From Pholiota molesta (lineage: Eukaryota; Basidiomycota; Agaricomycetes; Agaricales; Strophariaceae): 64,000 nucleotides of DNA. Each line of letters opens with the position of its first letter. Positions within the stretch are counted from its first letter, which is position 1. The notes under the pieces are model-generated. The model did no database searches and was not told where the DNA came from. It saw nothing but the letters and a program-made list of their open reading frames with translations. Of this stretch, positions 1 to 13,606 are shown piece by piece. The position numbers were made by a program, and so were the translations under genes. Where the stretch lies: assembly GCA_014925825.1 (NCBI GenBank), contig JACGCK010000134.1:59795-123794 (forward strand), given 5' to 3'.

Positions 1-1129
1 CCCGATCAGATCGTTCTGATAGACGCGAAATCGTCCGTGCGCAAGCAGATTCTCCGCGAACTGCAGATTATGCACGACTGCCATTCCCAATACATCATCT
101 CATGCTTTGGCTCCTTCCTGGCAGAGCCCAATATTTGTATATGTATGGAGTATATGGACAAAGGATCGTTTGATTCGATTTACAAGAACATTGGGGCTAT
201 CGATATTAGCGTCGTCTGTCTGGTGGCGAATTCCGTGCTGGAGGGACTAACCTATCTTTATGACGTCCATCGGATCATTCATCGAGGTGCGTTCATTCTT
301 CCCACTTTCATTTCGCCCACCATCTATTTTTCTGAAACGATATTTTCAGATATAAAGCCTTCAAACATTCTCCTGAACTCTGAAGGAGATATCAAGCTGT
401 GCGATTTTGGAGTATCCGGTGAATTAATCAACTCCATAGCAAACACCTTTGTCGGCACCTCGGTTTACATGAGCGTACGTTCTTCTCTGCTTATGCTCGC
501 GTCAGCAGGACTGACAATGCTCTTTATATAGCCTGAACGTATCCAAGGTGCCGAGTATTCCGTAAAATCTGACGTATGGTCGCTCGGAATATCTCTGATC
601 GAACTCGCCACCGGGCGCTTCCCCTTCTCTGAAAGCCTGTCAGACGATGACGACACCTCCGACCTCGACGCGCTCCGCGAAGAGAGCTCCGACTTCGACT
701 CCGACCTCGACGACCACTCGCCCGGCGCCAAAGACAAAACGCCCACGTACCGCGACTCCACGTTCGCGTTCAACAAGCGGCAGCAGAAGCGGATGAGCAA
801 GCGCGCGAGCAAGCGGATGAGCAAGAACGCGACGTTTGATGCGGACGGGATGTCGTCGATGAGCATCATTGAGCTCATGCACCAGATTGTGCGCGAGCCG
901 GCGCCGAGGCTGGGCGCGTCGTTCTCGGAGGAGGCGGAGGAGTTCGTGGATGCGTGCTTGATGAAGGATCCGGATGAGAGACATAGCCCGAAGACGCTCT
1001 TGGTACGTCGGCTTTGCGAATGGTTTTTCTTGTGCTGTATCTGATGTGGCCTCTCATTAGGAATATCGCTGGATGGACGAGGCTCGAGACTCTGACTTTG
1101 ACCTCAGGGCGTGGACCAGCACCTTCTAA
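1..1129 (+). CDS. STE7: Ste7/Fuz7-type MAP kinase kinase, 5' end missing
   Basis: Dual-specificity kinase that would phosphorylate the mating/filamentation MAP kinase in the cytoplasm. Exons 1-286, 350-474, 532-1002 and 1061-1129 join in phase and give 316 visible residues; the glycine loop and N-terminus lie left of the window. The catalytic loop [11 protein letters not shown] is split by intron 1 (HR/D), then follow CDFGVSGEL (DFG) and the activation segment [15 protein letters not shown], which is split by intron 2. The segment [12 protein letters not shown] and the VGTS...SPERIQG form resemble Ste7/Fuz7 rather than Pbs2 or Mkk1. A roughly 60-residue acidic/basic insert ([10 protein letters not shown]... 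to [10 protein letters not shown]) sits before [10 protein letters not shown], as is usual in Ste7 proteins. Assignment to Ste7 rests on recalled family sequences; the kinase call itself is certain. Confidence 0.93.
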
Positions 1130-4100
1130 ATTTCTAAACATTTATTCCTTGTATTCCTGCATTGATGACTGTATCGGTATTTAACGCTTTTTGAACACTT
1201 ACTCAATTTACTCTTTCCTACAGGGTTTCCTTCTTTTATGTACTTTAGTGAACTTTTTAAGGACCGAATTACTATCCATACATATAATTGCTTTCGTTCA
1301 GAACCGTATTACCATCCCATCTCAAAATGTACATACTTCCAAAAGCATTCTGTTTATTCTCTGCGCGTTGACAGCAATCTATTCTGATTTCCAAACCCAT
1401 CCCTGGTGATTCATCCCTCCATCCCTATGGCTACCACGGCATGACAACTTCGCTCCCATTCAAACTCCAGCAAGCCTCGTGGGGCCTTGCGCGCAAATTG
1501 CCCCACCTATCATTTCAATCATGATTCATCGGGTCGGTGTCTACAATAATGGGCGGTCTGACTGGGACTGACTGGGATCATGATGAGCTCGCGCCCATAG
1601 TGATTATATGCGATCGATTTTGCCGCGTTGTGCGATGGGGTAGGCTCGCGATTTCAGGGTGTTCGAAGCTCGGGTATGGCGGGCGCCATGGCCGTTTTGG
1701 GATGAAATTAAGTGGCTCAGGTTGTGAATGCTGTGCTTGGAATCCTCGATAGCCATCTGATGCATGATGACCAGCCAGACATATGGACCATACTTAATGG
1801 ACCCAACAAGCGTCCTTGGCACTGACTGAATACCTCCTGAAAAGTTGAGAGTAAAAGATAGATTCTTCAAATAAATCCCTGATGCACACTGAAGGTGTGT
1901 GGGCGCTAATTTAGATTACTCTGCTTTGGGTATACCAAGCATATTGCGTCCATGCGGACAGTGCAACGCCATGATCAATCACTCAGCAGGTCCGGCTTGA
2001 TACAGTGGTGTGTCTGAATCGAGGAGTGAGCATGAATATTGATATATATCACTGACTGATAGTCCTTGTATTCGTAGTCTCTCAGTCGACCATCAAATGC
2101 GGAACATCAGGCTTTAGCAGACCATGGCTATTCAAAATGACTGATATTTTGTCATAACGATATTGCACATTGCATATGCATCGCAGGCTGACATGCTACG
2201 GGCCTACGGACGCCATGTTCTTATGGCAGAACACGCAAACTTGCTTAATCAATCCAGTTTCCTGACACCAAGTTCCAGAAAGCAGAGGTCGTTAGTGTTT
2301 AGATGCATTGCCAGGCCCATAGTACTTATTAAAATTGAATACAACATAAGCTCAAGCAGGCTTTCCAGAGATCTTATCATCGACTGATAAGCAGGACGAA
2401 AGATGAAGATCTTACAAGTGCTCTGATATCTCAGCCCGTGGATTTGAAAAGATGGATTTTGTTTATATTGCATTCGCTTGAATGTTCAAATGACCTTGCA
2501 ATGCATATCACGCGAGCAGCTAGTTGCATCCAAAAAGGCAGAGGCATATTAAGGCACCTTCATAGTCGTATCTGGGCTAATAATACAAACTTCGTCTCAA
2601 TTCGCGGAGATGAGTCACAAGTTAAACCCGTATTGAGAAGTGGCAGTTTAAGCGCCCATATTCAGCCAAGTCACAAACTCCAGTAAAGCTTCTTTTGGGC
2701 TTGTCATAGGATTGTGGCGTGCGCAGCATGTGCTATGAGATCGTAGTAAGGCAATATCAGTGATACGTTTTGAATAATCCGGTATTTTAAGATTCTGTGT
2801 AAGACAATCAACGATAGGACCACTAGTAGCTCACCTAGGTCTACCAGTCAATGTCAATCTTCAAGGCCTCATTAGCACCTTCTCAAATCGGCCTTTTGCG
2901 CGGCCGCACGTGTGTATGAGATAGAAAACTAACTTGATGTTCCACGATCTAAGATCTTTCATATAATAATTCCTAGAAGACAAAGCTTCGAAAGATGTAG
3001 GACGAGAAGCCTGTAGATTCGAAGCGCTTAGATAAGGCGGCCTTGGCATTTGCTTCCATCACGGCAGGGCTTATCTGCCAAGACCCTGTTCTCTGTCCTG
3101 CGCTCATCTCACTGCCCGTGGATGCCCGACCTTATCTACTTGCGTTACAATCACCCATGTGAGCAGGACTTCATCCAGCTTCATCCTCGAAGGTCGCGAG
3201 AATTGCTATTCATGTCCTCGTATGATTGGAGATCATGGACCGCAGATCTCAACTTGTCAGTTAAATCTGGGGTGTTTTGTTTCAGGAAGAAGACATCGTT
3301 TGCAGTTCAGCTACATAATAGAACAAATGTCGGATAGGTTTGAGCTGTCTAATCTGTGAGAAAAATTCGCTTCGATTGGGCCGTAAGCAGAATGTAGTCG
3401 CAGTAGAATCTTCAAGTTCAATGGACTGTGAGAGAGGAAGCGGATAATGAGATAACGTCTCATTCCCGGTGCCACAGATTGCAGATGTTTGGGGATTGGC
3501 AGCTTTCAGATATTAGAAGTAGTGTGTCCGAGTAATGCAGGTCATCATATACTTGCTGAGACCTGGTAGATTTCTTTAAAAATGAATATGCACCCATATA
3601 TGCAATCTACGGCTACCAAACTGATCCAGTCGGATACTCTGGTGCAGAAAAAAATTTAACAATAGTATATTGACGAACACCCGTATGACCTCGTCTGGCG
3701 ATCCCTCGTAAACACTTGCTATCTATATCTTTCCTTCTCTCCCCCAAGCACAAAAATATACGCGGTGGGATTACTTAGTCGAAGAACGGTCGAAGAACCC
3801 TTGCCGTATAGTTCTTACCAGTGCTGGAAGATATTATTATCGCGAAAAACGTCAGATGCACGCGCTGTCAAGAATGAGGCGTATGGCCTCCGGCGCACGC
3901 CCGGGGCCGTATGGTCCGGACGCACGCCCGTCCGCCACGATCAGCACGGAACTGGATCACGAATCCCGTCCGGCGAGAAAGATTTTCTCGACAATTAGAC
4001 GTTCCGCGCGGAACGCGAAAGCTATGTCGTCGGAGCACTTGCTGGTGGCATGTCCGGATCTGCTCGACTGTTCCTCGGTAAAGATTTCAGCAGTTAGGGT

Positions 4101-7100
4101 TGTTTCTCTTTTTCTGTTTACTCTGGTCATGCATTGAAAATTTTATTGTGACCCTTTCCACCGCCCAAGGTTTTCCAAGCTATTTTAGCTATGATATATA
4201 GTGTCAAGGGCTAGCAACGGCGATTCTCATTCATGACTGAAATTTCGGTTCCATGGTTGCGCTATATACAGATGAAACACATCGCAGGTTGTTATGTCCA
4301 AAAAGGCAAGGGATTGACCAAATGAGTACAACATTTTTGCTTATTACCAAAAGAAGTAACCTTCATCGAGTGCTTTCCGCCTGAACATTAGCGCCGGTTC
4401 TCGGACTCAAATCCGGCACAACATAAAAACCTTATATTCGGAATCCGGATCTCTGTAGCTACGTATACGACCCTGTCGACGACGACGACGACAACAACAA
4501 TAACAACTGCGCTGCCGATGCTGTGTTCGGCGGTAGACATGACTAGGAGCGAACACGACTTCGTCTTGGTATGCATATAATCACAGGGACATCCTTACAG
4601 CGCGCTCGATGCTCGGGGCTGATCGTCACCGATGGCTCATGTTCTCGGTCGCGTGCCAGAGCGCGGCGACTGGACCGAAGATCCAGGGCTCTGGGACTAG
4701 GTCCAGTCTTCGAGCTTCAGCTTCAATTCCACGTGGCACGTACCGCTACTCGTGAATGGGCTACGGAATGAAGGAGGTGCGATTTATTACCCGCGATCAA
4801 ATTGTGGCATTCCGTAGCTATACTACTAGCTGCTATACGCGCGAGGTGTATTCGTGGAGACGGTTGTAGTGCCGTAATACCTTTTGGATATTCCTCGTAG
4901 GATCCACCCCGGTGTACACACCCCGATCTACATAGTACGCACCGAAATCTCTCCTCTATTCAACACGCATAGCAGAGCGGGCTTTCTGATATACTTTGGG
5001 AAATCCTGATATGACTGTTTGCACCGAATGGTCGCGTGCATCCGTTACGCAAGAGGGGCACAGCATCTGCATCACGGGCGCTACATACTTATCTCGGCAT
5101 AAGCGCCCTCCCACGCAGGCATGCTAGTAAATACCGACAGGCACTTATGGACATAGCAGATTAGTATCCATCATAATGCTGCCTCCCTCTTTGAGAAAAA
5201 GGACGATTCCAGCGGAGGCGTTCTATCCGTTCTATACGTATATAGATCATTAGCAATGCGCACGCCTATCACACCGCCGTTATGGGTGTTCCTTTACAAA
5301 GCTATGGAGCGGCTGACTCCCACTAAATGCTGATTGATTCCCACAAAAATACGTGGCTATGATGCCTTCAAATACTGACTCCTCTCTGGCTGTTTCCATA
5401 CTGACTGTTCTTTTTATAATCGGTTGGAGAAAGGTGGAGTCGTACGGAACGACGACCATCAGCAGCTGGCGGTATTCGCGCTGAACGTAGCACCCCTCGG
5501 GGTTTTCTTGGAGTAATTACTCACTCGCAGATTCTTTCTCCGCATCTTCCATCTTCAGATTCAATGGGTATGTAGTCGTTGCATTCCATTAAAAAATGGA
5601 CTCTTGTTTCCCCACTGTGTAATGTAAGCAAGGCTGATTGTGCAGCTGTGATGCGACATTCCATCGTCGGGCTGTCCATCGTCCGTGTCAATGTCCTGCC
5701 TCCTGTATGTCTGAACGCACGCGCCTGTCAGTCATTCAGTTGGTTTGTCAGTAAGTGACTACTAAGTCAATCAGTCAGTCAGCGCCTCTCAAGACCGGAT
5801 CTGCAGTGTGCAGCAGTGTGCAGAAATGCGGGGATGTGCATCTACGCAAAGGCGTATTGTGGCATAGACCGCCGTTCGACGGTAACAGTCCGCGCACTCG
5901 ACCGCCTCCAGATTCCGTCCGCGAGTCGTCAACTTCAACCTGAAGCGCTGCCCATTATTGTGACTGATCATGATCATGATGGCCAGCGAGAGGTGGCTGG
6001 GGCTTCGGTTATCCGGTAGTACGCGGCCAGCACGCGCGCAGCCCACATCCCAGTGTGTCGCGACGCCGTCATCAGCCGTCATCCCAGATCATCTGCAGGC
6101 GACAATGCATAGTAAGTGATCAATGTCGTTTCTCAGAGATTGTATGTAGAGAGATCATTCTCGCTTGCTTGAGACCCCAAGTAAACCCTTGGTAAGATCT
6201 CCACAGACTGACCAAGAGGCCTACCAGTGACTCAACCCACGACGCGCTTGGCGTACGTGCTCTGACCGATGTGGTATCCGCAAGAGCCAAGTAGCCGAGG
6301 AGCGCACGTCAACGCGTCACCCCTACATACGTAGCGATCGATGCCCCCATGGGCATCTCTTGACTCGGCCACGACACCGACGCGCCGCCGCTCGGCGACA
6401 ATAATCGCGGTCGGTACTCACTACACTCAATACAGTACCAATACAGTACTTACGACTCAACGATGATTCGTCGATGATCCCAACGCCAGATACATAGATG
6501 CTTCCTACTATGTATTAAAATAATGATCGTATGCGCTGCCACTGGACAGCCTCCTGGGTTCTCGCCATCCGCATCAGCAGCTCGCGTGCGCCCGCCATGA
6601 TCCATCGGGATCAGCGGGAATCCTGGCCCATCCCGGGGCTTTCCCGGGGCGCCGGGGCTGTGCGCGGCGGGTCCGGATTGCGGGTGCCGGGCCCGGGGCG
6701 GTGATGGGTGGGTGGGGGGGAGGTAACGTCGGGAACTCAGTTGGGGGTTGGTTGCTGGGTATGTAGTGCAGCGGGAGGATGCGCAAGGAAATTGTCGCGC
6801 CAGGACATGCAGAATACAGTATATCATTTTGTTTTTCAAGTTTCTATAAAGCTAATTCGATGGCTTTCCAGTTTTGTAATAGCCCAACTCTCTCACTTAT
6901 AAAGTGATCGACTTTCTGGGATTTCGCACATGAAGAGTTTGCGCTGCGTTACCAGAGGTCTTTTTTGCGTGTGGGCTGGCTGATTTGTTTTTGCGGGGTG
7001 GAGGATCTGTCTCAAGTCTGTCTATCGTGTCACTGTCAATGTGGAGAGTGTGTTGTATGAGAGTTGGCGACGGATTTCAGACGTGATCAAGAGGGATGAT

Positions 7101-8702
7101 GATGATGTTTGTTGGACCCCGACGTATGTGCATGTTGTATGTCATGTTCGGGAGAAGAGATGGGATGGGAGATTGGCATGGCTTGAGATCGAGGCTCGGG
7201 CTTAGTAGAAGACGTAAATAATTAAAGTGTACGGAGGAGACTTCGTGGGAGTGGTGGCAAGGTTTGCTGTAGCCTCGTAGCTCGTCTGCGTGCCTACGCT
7301 TTTCTTCTCGTAAATGTTAGATTTGTTGTACACGACGCAGGTAGCATTATTGATTATTCAGAACAATTCGGTGCTCGATATCAATCTTACCCGTAAGGTT
7401 AATCTTAACCATGTCCTTCAATGCTGTGTGTTCTGACTGGCGTGGACAGCATTGAGGCTATAGTTAAACCTCGAATGATGCAGTGATGTGCGTGCAGTGC
7501 ATTGATTGTTCGTTCGACGTCCGAGGGGCAGAAAGCCTCTGGTGAGATGGTTAAACTTCATGAAAAGGACACGCGTATGAAAGGAACACGCGCGGGTGAT
7601 GGGTCCGTGCATGGCTGGCTGCCACCGGGATGTGTACATGCGTTGACTATAATTAAATATTGTGGCAGGCGAATAGACATACACGACGGCGACTCGTTGC
7701 GATCGGGTGCCAGTGATGGTGTAGTGTTGGCCTTGTAATTTTTAAGTTTTATTGTTCCTGCGCGGTCATGGAGGAAACGGTGAGGTTTGGGGGCTGAAAA
7801 CCGCAGCTGCGAGCATGCCTATCACTGATTCGTGGCCCGCAAACTTGACGAGGGAGCGTGCTGCGAGTTAAGCTCACGCGCAGATCATTTGCTCGCAACT
7901 GAGGCTCGGTCTCGAGACGGCGAGAAAAGCGACCGTCGGAGATGGGGCACGGTGCATACTTGGTGGTATTTTGCCAGTGTACTTGGGCTGGGCGCAGAGA
8001 CAGCCGGAGATGGGGAGGCCTGATATGGGAAAGGGCGGTTGGGATCGAGAAGGTGCGGCAGCCACGGGATTGCAGCTGGCAACGCCGCAACGGTAACCCC
8101 GGATAACCGTGCGCGGCCCTGGAAATCCGATTCGTGCATACGACGGGCGAGGTGTGGCCTGAGCACGCATCACCCTCCCATCACCCCCCTTGCACCCAAC
8201 CACCATCTCCCTTTCCTTATTATCCATCCGGCCTCCTGGTCTTTCTCCCTGCGCCTCCCTGATCGCAGCCCACCACCCGCCCGTAAATCCATAATATTGG
8301 CTTGCGTCTCGGTCGGCGCTCTATCTTTCCAGTAAGTCTCCATCTCCTCCCTTCTGTTCCGTGCCACCGTCTGCGACGCCCGGGGCGTCCACTTCATTTG
8401 ATGCGCACCGCTCTGACTGTGCCCTGTGACGACGGCCCTATCGTGCCAACTGTAACCAGTCCGCTGACCACGCGCTTGCGCTGCTTCATTTCAGATATCC
8501 GCCACTCACCGCACCCCCCAACGGTCCAGGTGTGCTGACGCAGTAGGCAGAGGCACGCTTATAACACATCGTCCGGCTGCTCGATCCACCACCTCCCCTG
8601 CATCACCCCCCCGTCGAGCACGAGCCCCGGCCACCCCCTGGCCACCCCCAGGCGACCTGCCCACTCACCTACCATCACCACCACCCCCGATCCCTGCCCC
8701 CG
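1130..8702. other. 7.5-kb gene-poor interval between STE7 and STE12
   Basis: I find no supportable protein gene, tRNA or transposon here. Open frames are short and show no domain. A small ORF around 3765-4137 exists in two overlapping frames and has no recognisable feature. The interval contains a short CGA/CAA microsatellite near 4477-4506, GTCAGT-rich short repeats near 5745-5785, and a G/C-rich patch at 6590-6720. From about 7750 onward base composition rises in G+C towards STE12. It may serve as a long STE12 upstream region; that is inference from position only. An undetected non-coding RNA or a fast-evolving gene cannot be excluded. Confidence 0.6.
4477..4506. repeat. CGA/CAA trinucleotide microsatellite
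   Basis: Five consecutive CGA units run directly into CAA units with one TAA interruption. It is not in a supported coding frame. Confidence 0.85.
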
Positions 8703-11700
8703 ATGCAGCACCCCCAGCAGCAGCAGCAGCAGAGCACGAGCAGCAGCACGGGCCTCCCGCCGGTGGCGCGCGGCGCCTACGGGCACTACCTCGACTCCGC
8801 CCCGTCCTCGACGCACTCCTCCCCGCGCTCCTTCCACGCCGCCGATCTCGAGCCGTACGGCTACCCGCACCCGCACGCCGTCCTCGCGCACGCGCAGACG
8901 TACCCGATCCCCGCGGGCGCGCCCATCCACCCGTACGCCCCGCGCCGGCACCCGCCGCACCCGTCGCACCCCCAACAACTTGCGCATTCACAACAACATC
9001 CCCAGCTCCAGCAGCAGCAGCAGCACCCGCACCTCGCGAGCCGCAGCTCGTCGTACTCGTCGTACACGGCGCTGCCCGCGGCGCCCGCGCTGCAGGTGAG
9101 CACCTCGACCGCGTCCTCCGCGCACGAGCACGACCCGAACGAGCGCACCGCGCGCCCGGGGAACGCGCACGTGCATGCGCAGTTCCACAACGCGCTCGGC
9201 GGCGGCGGCGGCGGCGGCGCTCCGGGCGGGGCTTTGGCGTCCGGCTTCACCAATGGATTCGACCCCATCGGCGGAGGAAATTCGGGCGCGGGCGTGGAAG
9301 GGGGCGCGGAGATGATGGTGGGCGTGGGCAGCAGCAGCAGCAGTAATGGCGCCCCGCACGGACCCCCGCAGCAGCAGCAACAACAACAACACCTGCAGGC
9401 GAGCGTGGGCGGCACGGGCGTGGTGGACTACGCGCAGTCGACGCCGGGCCTCTCCGCGGGGTTCTCGCGCGCGCTGAAGCCGGGCGAGCAGGACAAGCTC
9501 GCGCACCTCGACCGGCTCAAGTTCTTCCTCGCGACCGCGCCGTCGCGCTGGGACTCGGCGCCTGTGAACGCCGCTTCCTCTTCGTCTTCGTCTGTACCCT
9601 CCTCCTCCCTACAATCGTCTCTGCCACCCAACTCCTTACACTCCTCGTCCTTGCTACCCCCCAACGCCAACGCCGCGGACTACCCCGCGTACCCCCCACC
9701 ACCGGGCTTCCCCATGCGCACGGGCTGGACATGGGCGGCGGCGGTGCGTACCCGGCGCTGTCGCCGCCGCACCCCGCGTTGAACCGCTTCGCGCTGCCGA
9801 CGCAGGAGTTCGTGACGTGCGTGCTGTGGAACGGCCTGTACCATATCACGGGGACGGATATCGTGCGGGCGCTGGTGTTTCGGTTTGAGGTGGGTGTTCC
9901 CTTGCTTTTGGTTTTTTTATTTATTTTGTTTTGTTTTCCGTGGAGTGGAGTGGATGGGCAAATGGGCGGGCGGGAGGGGCGGGGGGGGGTGTGGTCGATC
10001 TCGTATGGATGCCCGTTTGCAGCGCGGAGGGCAGGCACGGGGATGAGAACCCGCGTCCATTCGTCCGCCTGCGTCGCACGATCTGATCTCCGTTTCTTTC
10101 TCCTCCGTATCTCCCTCCCGTTCTTCTCCCCCATATATATATCGTCTTGTCCTCTATCTATCGTCTCGGACGGTATGCTGATGCTGATTATGATTTCGGA
10201 TGTGGTATAGGCATTCGGGCGGCCGGTGCGCAATATGAAGAAGTTCGAGGAGGGCGTGTTTAGTGATCTGCGGAACTTGAAGCCGGGCGTGGATGCGTGT
10301 CTGGAGGAGCCGAAGGTGCGTTTTTCTTAGTTGGTCTGGCCTTGCTTGGGTTTGGTTTCGTTTTTCGAGTCGCGTCGTTTTTTGTTTTTGAGTGGAGGCG
10401 GTCTTGTCGGATTAGTTGGGGGCGGATGTGGTGGATGGTGTGGATGGTGTGGGTGGACGAAGAGGTGTGGGTGGGAGAAGGGTGTGGAAGACGTGGCGTG
10501 GTGGAGGCCTGCGTGTCGTTCATGCCAGGCTCGACTTGTGTTTTATGCATGGATATTATTGAAGGGGCGGACGGGCGGGCGAGCCGATTACGTTCGCTGT
10601 TGCAATATCGCTTGAGGGCGATCCTTCGTTCCTGCATTGTGAATTTCTCACGTTTTGCGTCCCTTTTCGCGCTTCTCGTTTTTCGGGTCTGAGGATTTAT
10701 TTTTTGTTTTGATAAATCCTTCATTGCAAACTGTTTACGTTTTGCTCTTCTCGTTTTTCTGGTTCGAAGGTTTTCGAACATTGAACTGATGATTTTATTT
10801 TTCGTTCCAATCAGAGCCCTTTCCTCGACCTGTTGTTCAAGTACCAATGCATCAGAACGCAGAAGAAACAAAAAGTATTTTACTGGTACGCCTCCCCCTC
10901 CTCCCACGCCCCGTCCCACCCCTAACGCCCCCTCCCGAACGTAGGTTCTCCGTCCCGCACGACCGCCTCTTCCTCGACGCGCTCGAGCGCGACCTCAAGC
11001 GGGAGAAGATGGGCCAGGAGCCGACGACGCACATCGTCGGCGAGCCCGCGCTCTCGTTCACGTACGACCCGAAGAAGAGCCTCTACGAGCAGTTCAGCAA
11101 GGCGCAGGGCGCGCGCGAGGGCGAGGGCGAGCTCGAGGCCGCCGTGCGCCGCATCGAGGAGGGCGGCGGCGGCGGCGGCGGCTCCGGCGAGCCCGCGGCC
11201 GTCCCCCCACATGCGCACGGCGCCGACGCGGGTGGCGCGAGCGACGCGGGCGAGGGCATGGACGAGAGCGCGGACGATGCGGACGACCCGATGACGGGCG
11301 ACGAGGGCCGGCGGCGGCGCTCGCAGAGCCGCGGCGCGGCGCCGCCCGCCGCGCCCGGCCAGCAGCTGTTCCTCGCGGCGGTGTCGCAGGGCAGCCCGAA
11401 CTACAAGCTGCGCCGGAAGAAGGGCACGAAGGCGGCGAGCGGGCTGCGGAAGGGCAGCGAGGAGTACGGCGCGGGCGATGAGTACGAGGGCGGCGGCGGC
11501 TCCGCGCGCGGGCGGAGCAGCGCCGCCGCCGCCGGTGGGTCCGCAGCGCGGTTCAGCAGCAGCCTCAGCCGCGAGCGCCCCGCACACCCGAGCATGCGCC
11601 ACGAGTTCGCGCCGCACTCGCGCGCGGAGCAGGCGCGGCGCGCCGCGGAGGCGGGCATGGCGCTCAGCGCCGCGGACATGTTCCTCAAGCAGGCAAGAGG

Positions 11701-13606
11701 GGAGCTGCTGCCCGGCGACGGCGTCGTGCCGAAGCCGAAGCCGCCGCCGCATACGCTCGTCGGCGAGCCCGTGGTGACATACAGCCACGGCGCGCCGCCG
11801 CTGGACGCGCCGCAGCAGCGGTTCGCGGCGCAGGCGCAGGCGGCGGCGGGGCATGTAAGGGGGCGGAGCTATGATTTTGCGCGCGAGCAGGCGCAGGCAA
11901 GAGGGGCGTCGGGGACGCTGTCGGCGGGGCCGGATACGACGACGTTCGCGCAGGCGCAAAATCAACAGCAGCAACAACAGCAGCAGCAGCAGCCCGCGTT
12001 CGGCCCCGCCGGGGGCTCCGGTATCGCGCAGTACGAGCGCGTCTCCGCCGACGGCAAGGTCCGCGCCTTCGTCTGCCCGCTCTTCTCCTGTGGGCGCCTG
12101 TTCAAGCGCATGGAGCACCTGAAGCGCCACCTCCGCACACACACGATGGAGAAGCCGTTCACGTGCCCCAAGTGCAACAAGAACTTCTCGCGGAGCGACA
12201 ACCTGACGCAGCACCTGCGCACGCACGAGAAGACCGGCCACGTCGGCGGCCCCGCGCGGGAGTGGATGGACGGCGAGGAGGGCGATATCAGCGGCGAGGG
12301 CAGCGCGAACGAGGGCAGCCCGCCGCAGGGCGATGTCGGGGATGAGGACGAGGACAACGCGATGCACAACCTCGTTGGATTTGGCGGCCCGGGTGGGCTG
12401 GGCGGCATGGATATGTATGGCGCGAACGGTGGCCTGGGGATGGGGCCGCTCATGGACCTGGAGCAGTTCAACCTGCTCAACGCAGGCAACGCGTCGCCGT
12501 TCATGCTGGACCCCAATATGTGCGAGGTGGAGATCCCAGGCGGCGTCCAGGATGTGCAGGGCGACGAGCCGGGCCTGCTGATGCGCACAGGCAGCGTGGA
12601 CGCAAACCTAATCTACCGCAACCAGCAGTCGGGGTCGGATTATTTCTCCAGCTTGCCGTCATCAGCTACCAGTGGGATGCTGTTCTCGTCTGCGACTACC
12701 TCTGACTTCCCAGATGCACCGCAGTGGGCCAATCGCCCGCAGCCGAGTCCTGCGTTCAGCAACGTCAGCATGCCTTCGCCGCCGACGGGAATGGTACCTC
12801 TGGGGCCTGTCCGAAATAGCAGCCGCTCTTCCCTGACCTCATCGCCTGCAGGATATCTGCGCAACCTCCAACACCATTCGCACGCCTCCACCTCATCAAC
12901 GTCCTCCGGATTCGGCGAAGAATACGCAACGCCCTCTCTATCCGCACCCTCGCACAAGCAGTCCTTCGACCACGCCGCCCTCTATCCACCCAGCATGCTT
13001 GAAAACATCTCTGGCGGCAACGTCGGCCCGATGAGACGCCACCGCAGCATGACCCCATCTCTCATCCGCAACGGCGAGCCCATCAGGCGACCGATGACCG
13101 CCAACAGCGGCGAGTTCCAGAGCGGCTCGCCTGGCAGCGTCAACTCGTCCATCAGCTCCTCGAGTGGCGCACCACGTGGATACCACCCCTACGCGTACAG
13201 CAACAGCAACTCCCGCGCGAACTCGACGCACTCGAGCCCGCAGGTGCATGCGATTCCTCTCGGGTCCGAGTACGTGCGGTCGGAATCGCGCAACTCGAGC
13301 TATGGGGCGAATCTGCACGAGCAGATGATGATGAACATGAACCTGGACGCGTCGGGTGCTGCGAGCGCGGGCGTGTTCGGGGATACGGTGTTTCGCAGCG
13401 GGTCGCCGGCGTCGTTCCATCAGACCGAGTCGCCTGGGGCGTTCAACATCGACCTGCCAATGCAATATCCAGCAAATTCCTATGTAACCCAAGGGCAGCA
13501 GCAACAGATTATCCACGCTGCGACGATGCCAGTGGGCAATCAGTACGGCGCGCAACAGCAATATGACGGATATTATGCTCAACAACATCAACATGCGACG
13601 CTCTAA
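8703..13606 (+). CDS. STE12: STE12 transcription factor (STE domain plus two C2H2 fingers), one apparent 1-nt frameshift
   Basis: Nuclear DNA-binding factor that acts at the end of the mating/invasive-growth MAPK cascade. Exons 8703-9889, 10211-10315, 10815-10885 and 10945-13606 give about 1,340 residues. The N-terminus is rich in Gln, His and Ala. The STE domain starts near residue 257 ([15 protein letters not shown]) and continues with [55 protein letters not shown] and [19 protein letters not shown]. Two adjacent C2H2 fingers (FVCPLFSCG...HLKRHLRTH and [10 protein letters not shown]...HLRTH) lie at about 12068-12233, the arrangement seen in basidiomycete Ste12. Reading passes from one frame to another between about 9600 and 9735 with no AG acceptor available. 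One extra C in the CCCC run at 9710-9713 would restore a continuous reading, so one base appears to be missing. The start is the first ATG of the frame, soon after a pyrimidine-rich leader. Confidence 0.95.

Noticed and set aside
3278..4279. Two TGAAACA-type pheromone response elements (4273-4279; complement at 3278-3284) upstream of STE12
   Set aside because: About one match per 7.5 kb on two strands is expected by chance; they are single and 4-5 kb away from STE12.
8559..9506. Long antisense ORFs over STE12 exon 1, and similar ones over 10922-12588 and 43296-44678
   Set aside because: They are shadows of G+C-rich, repetitive coding sequence on the other strand; their translations are Arg/Ala/Gly strings without domains.
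9744..9805. A GT-AG pair in STE12 that could be called an intron
   Set aside because: Removing it would delete LNRFALPTQ, part of the conserved STE domain, and the downstream reading is open and conserved across it. It also does not fix the upstream frame change.
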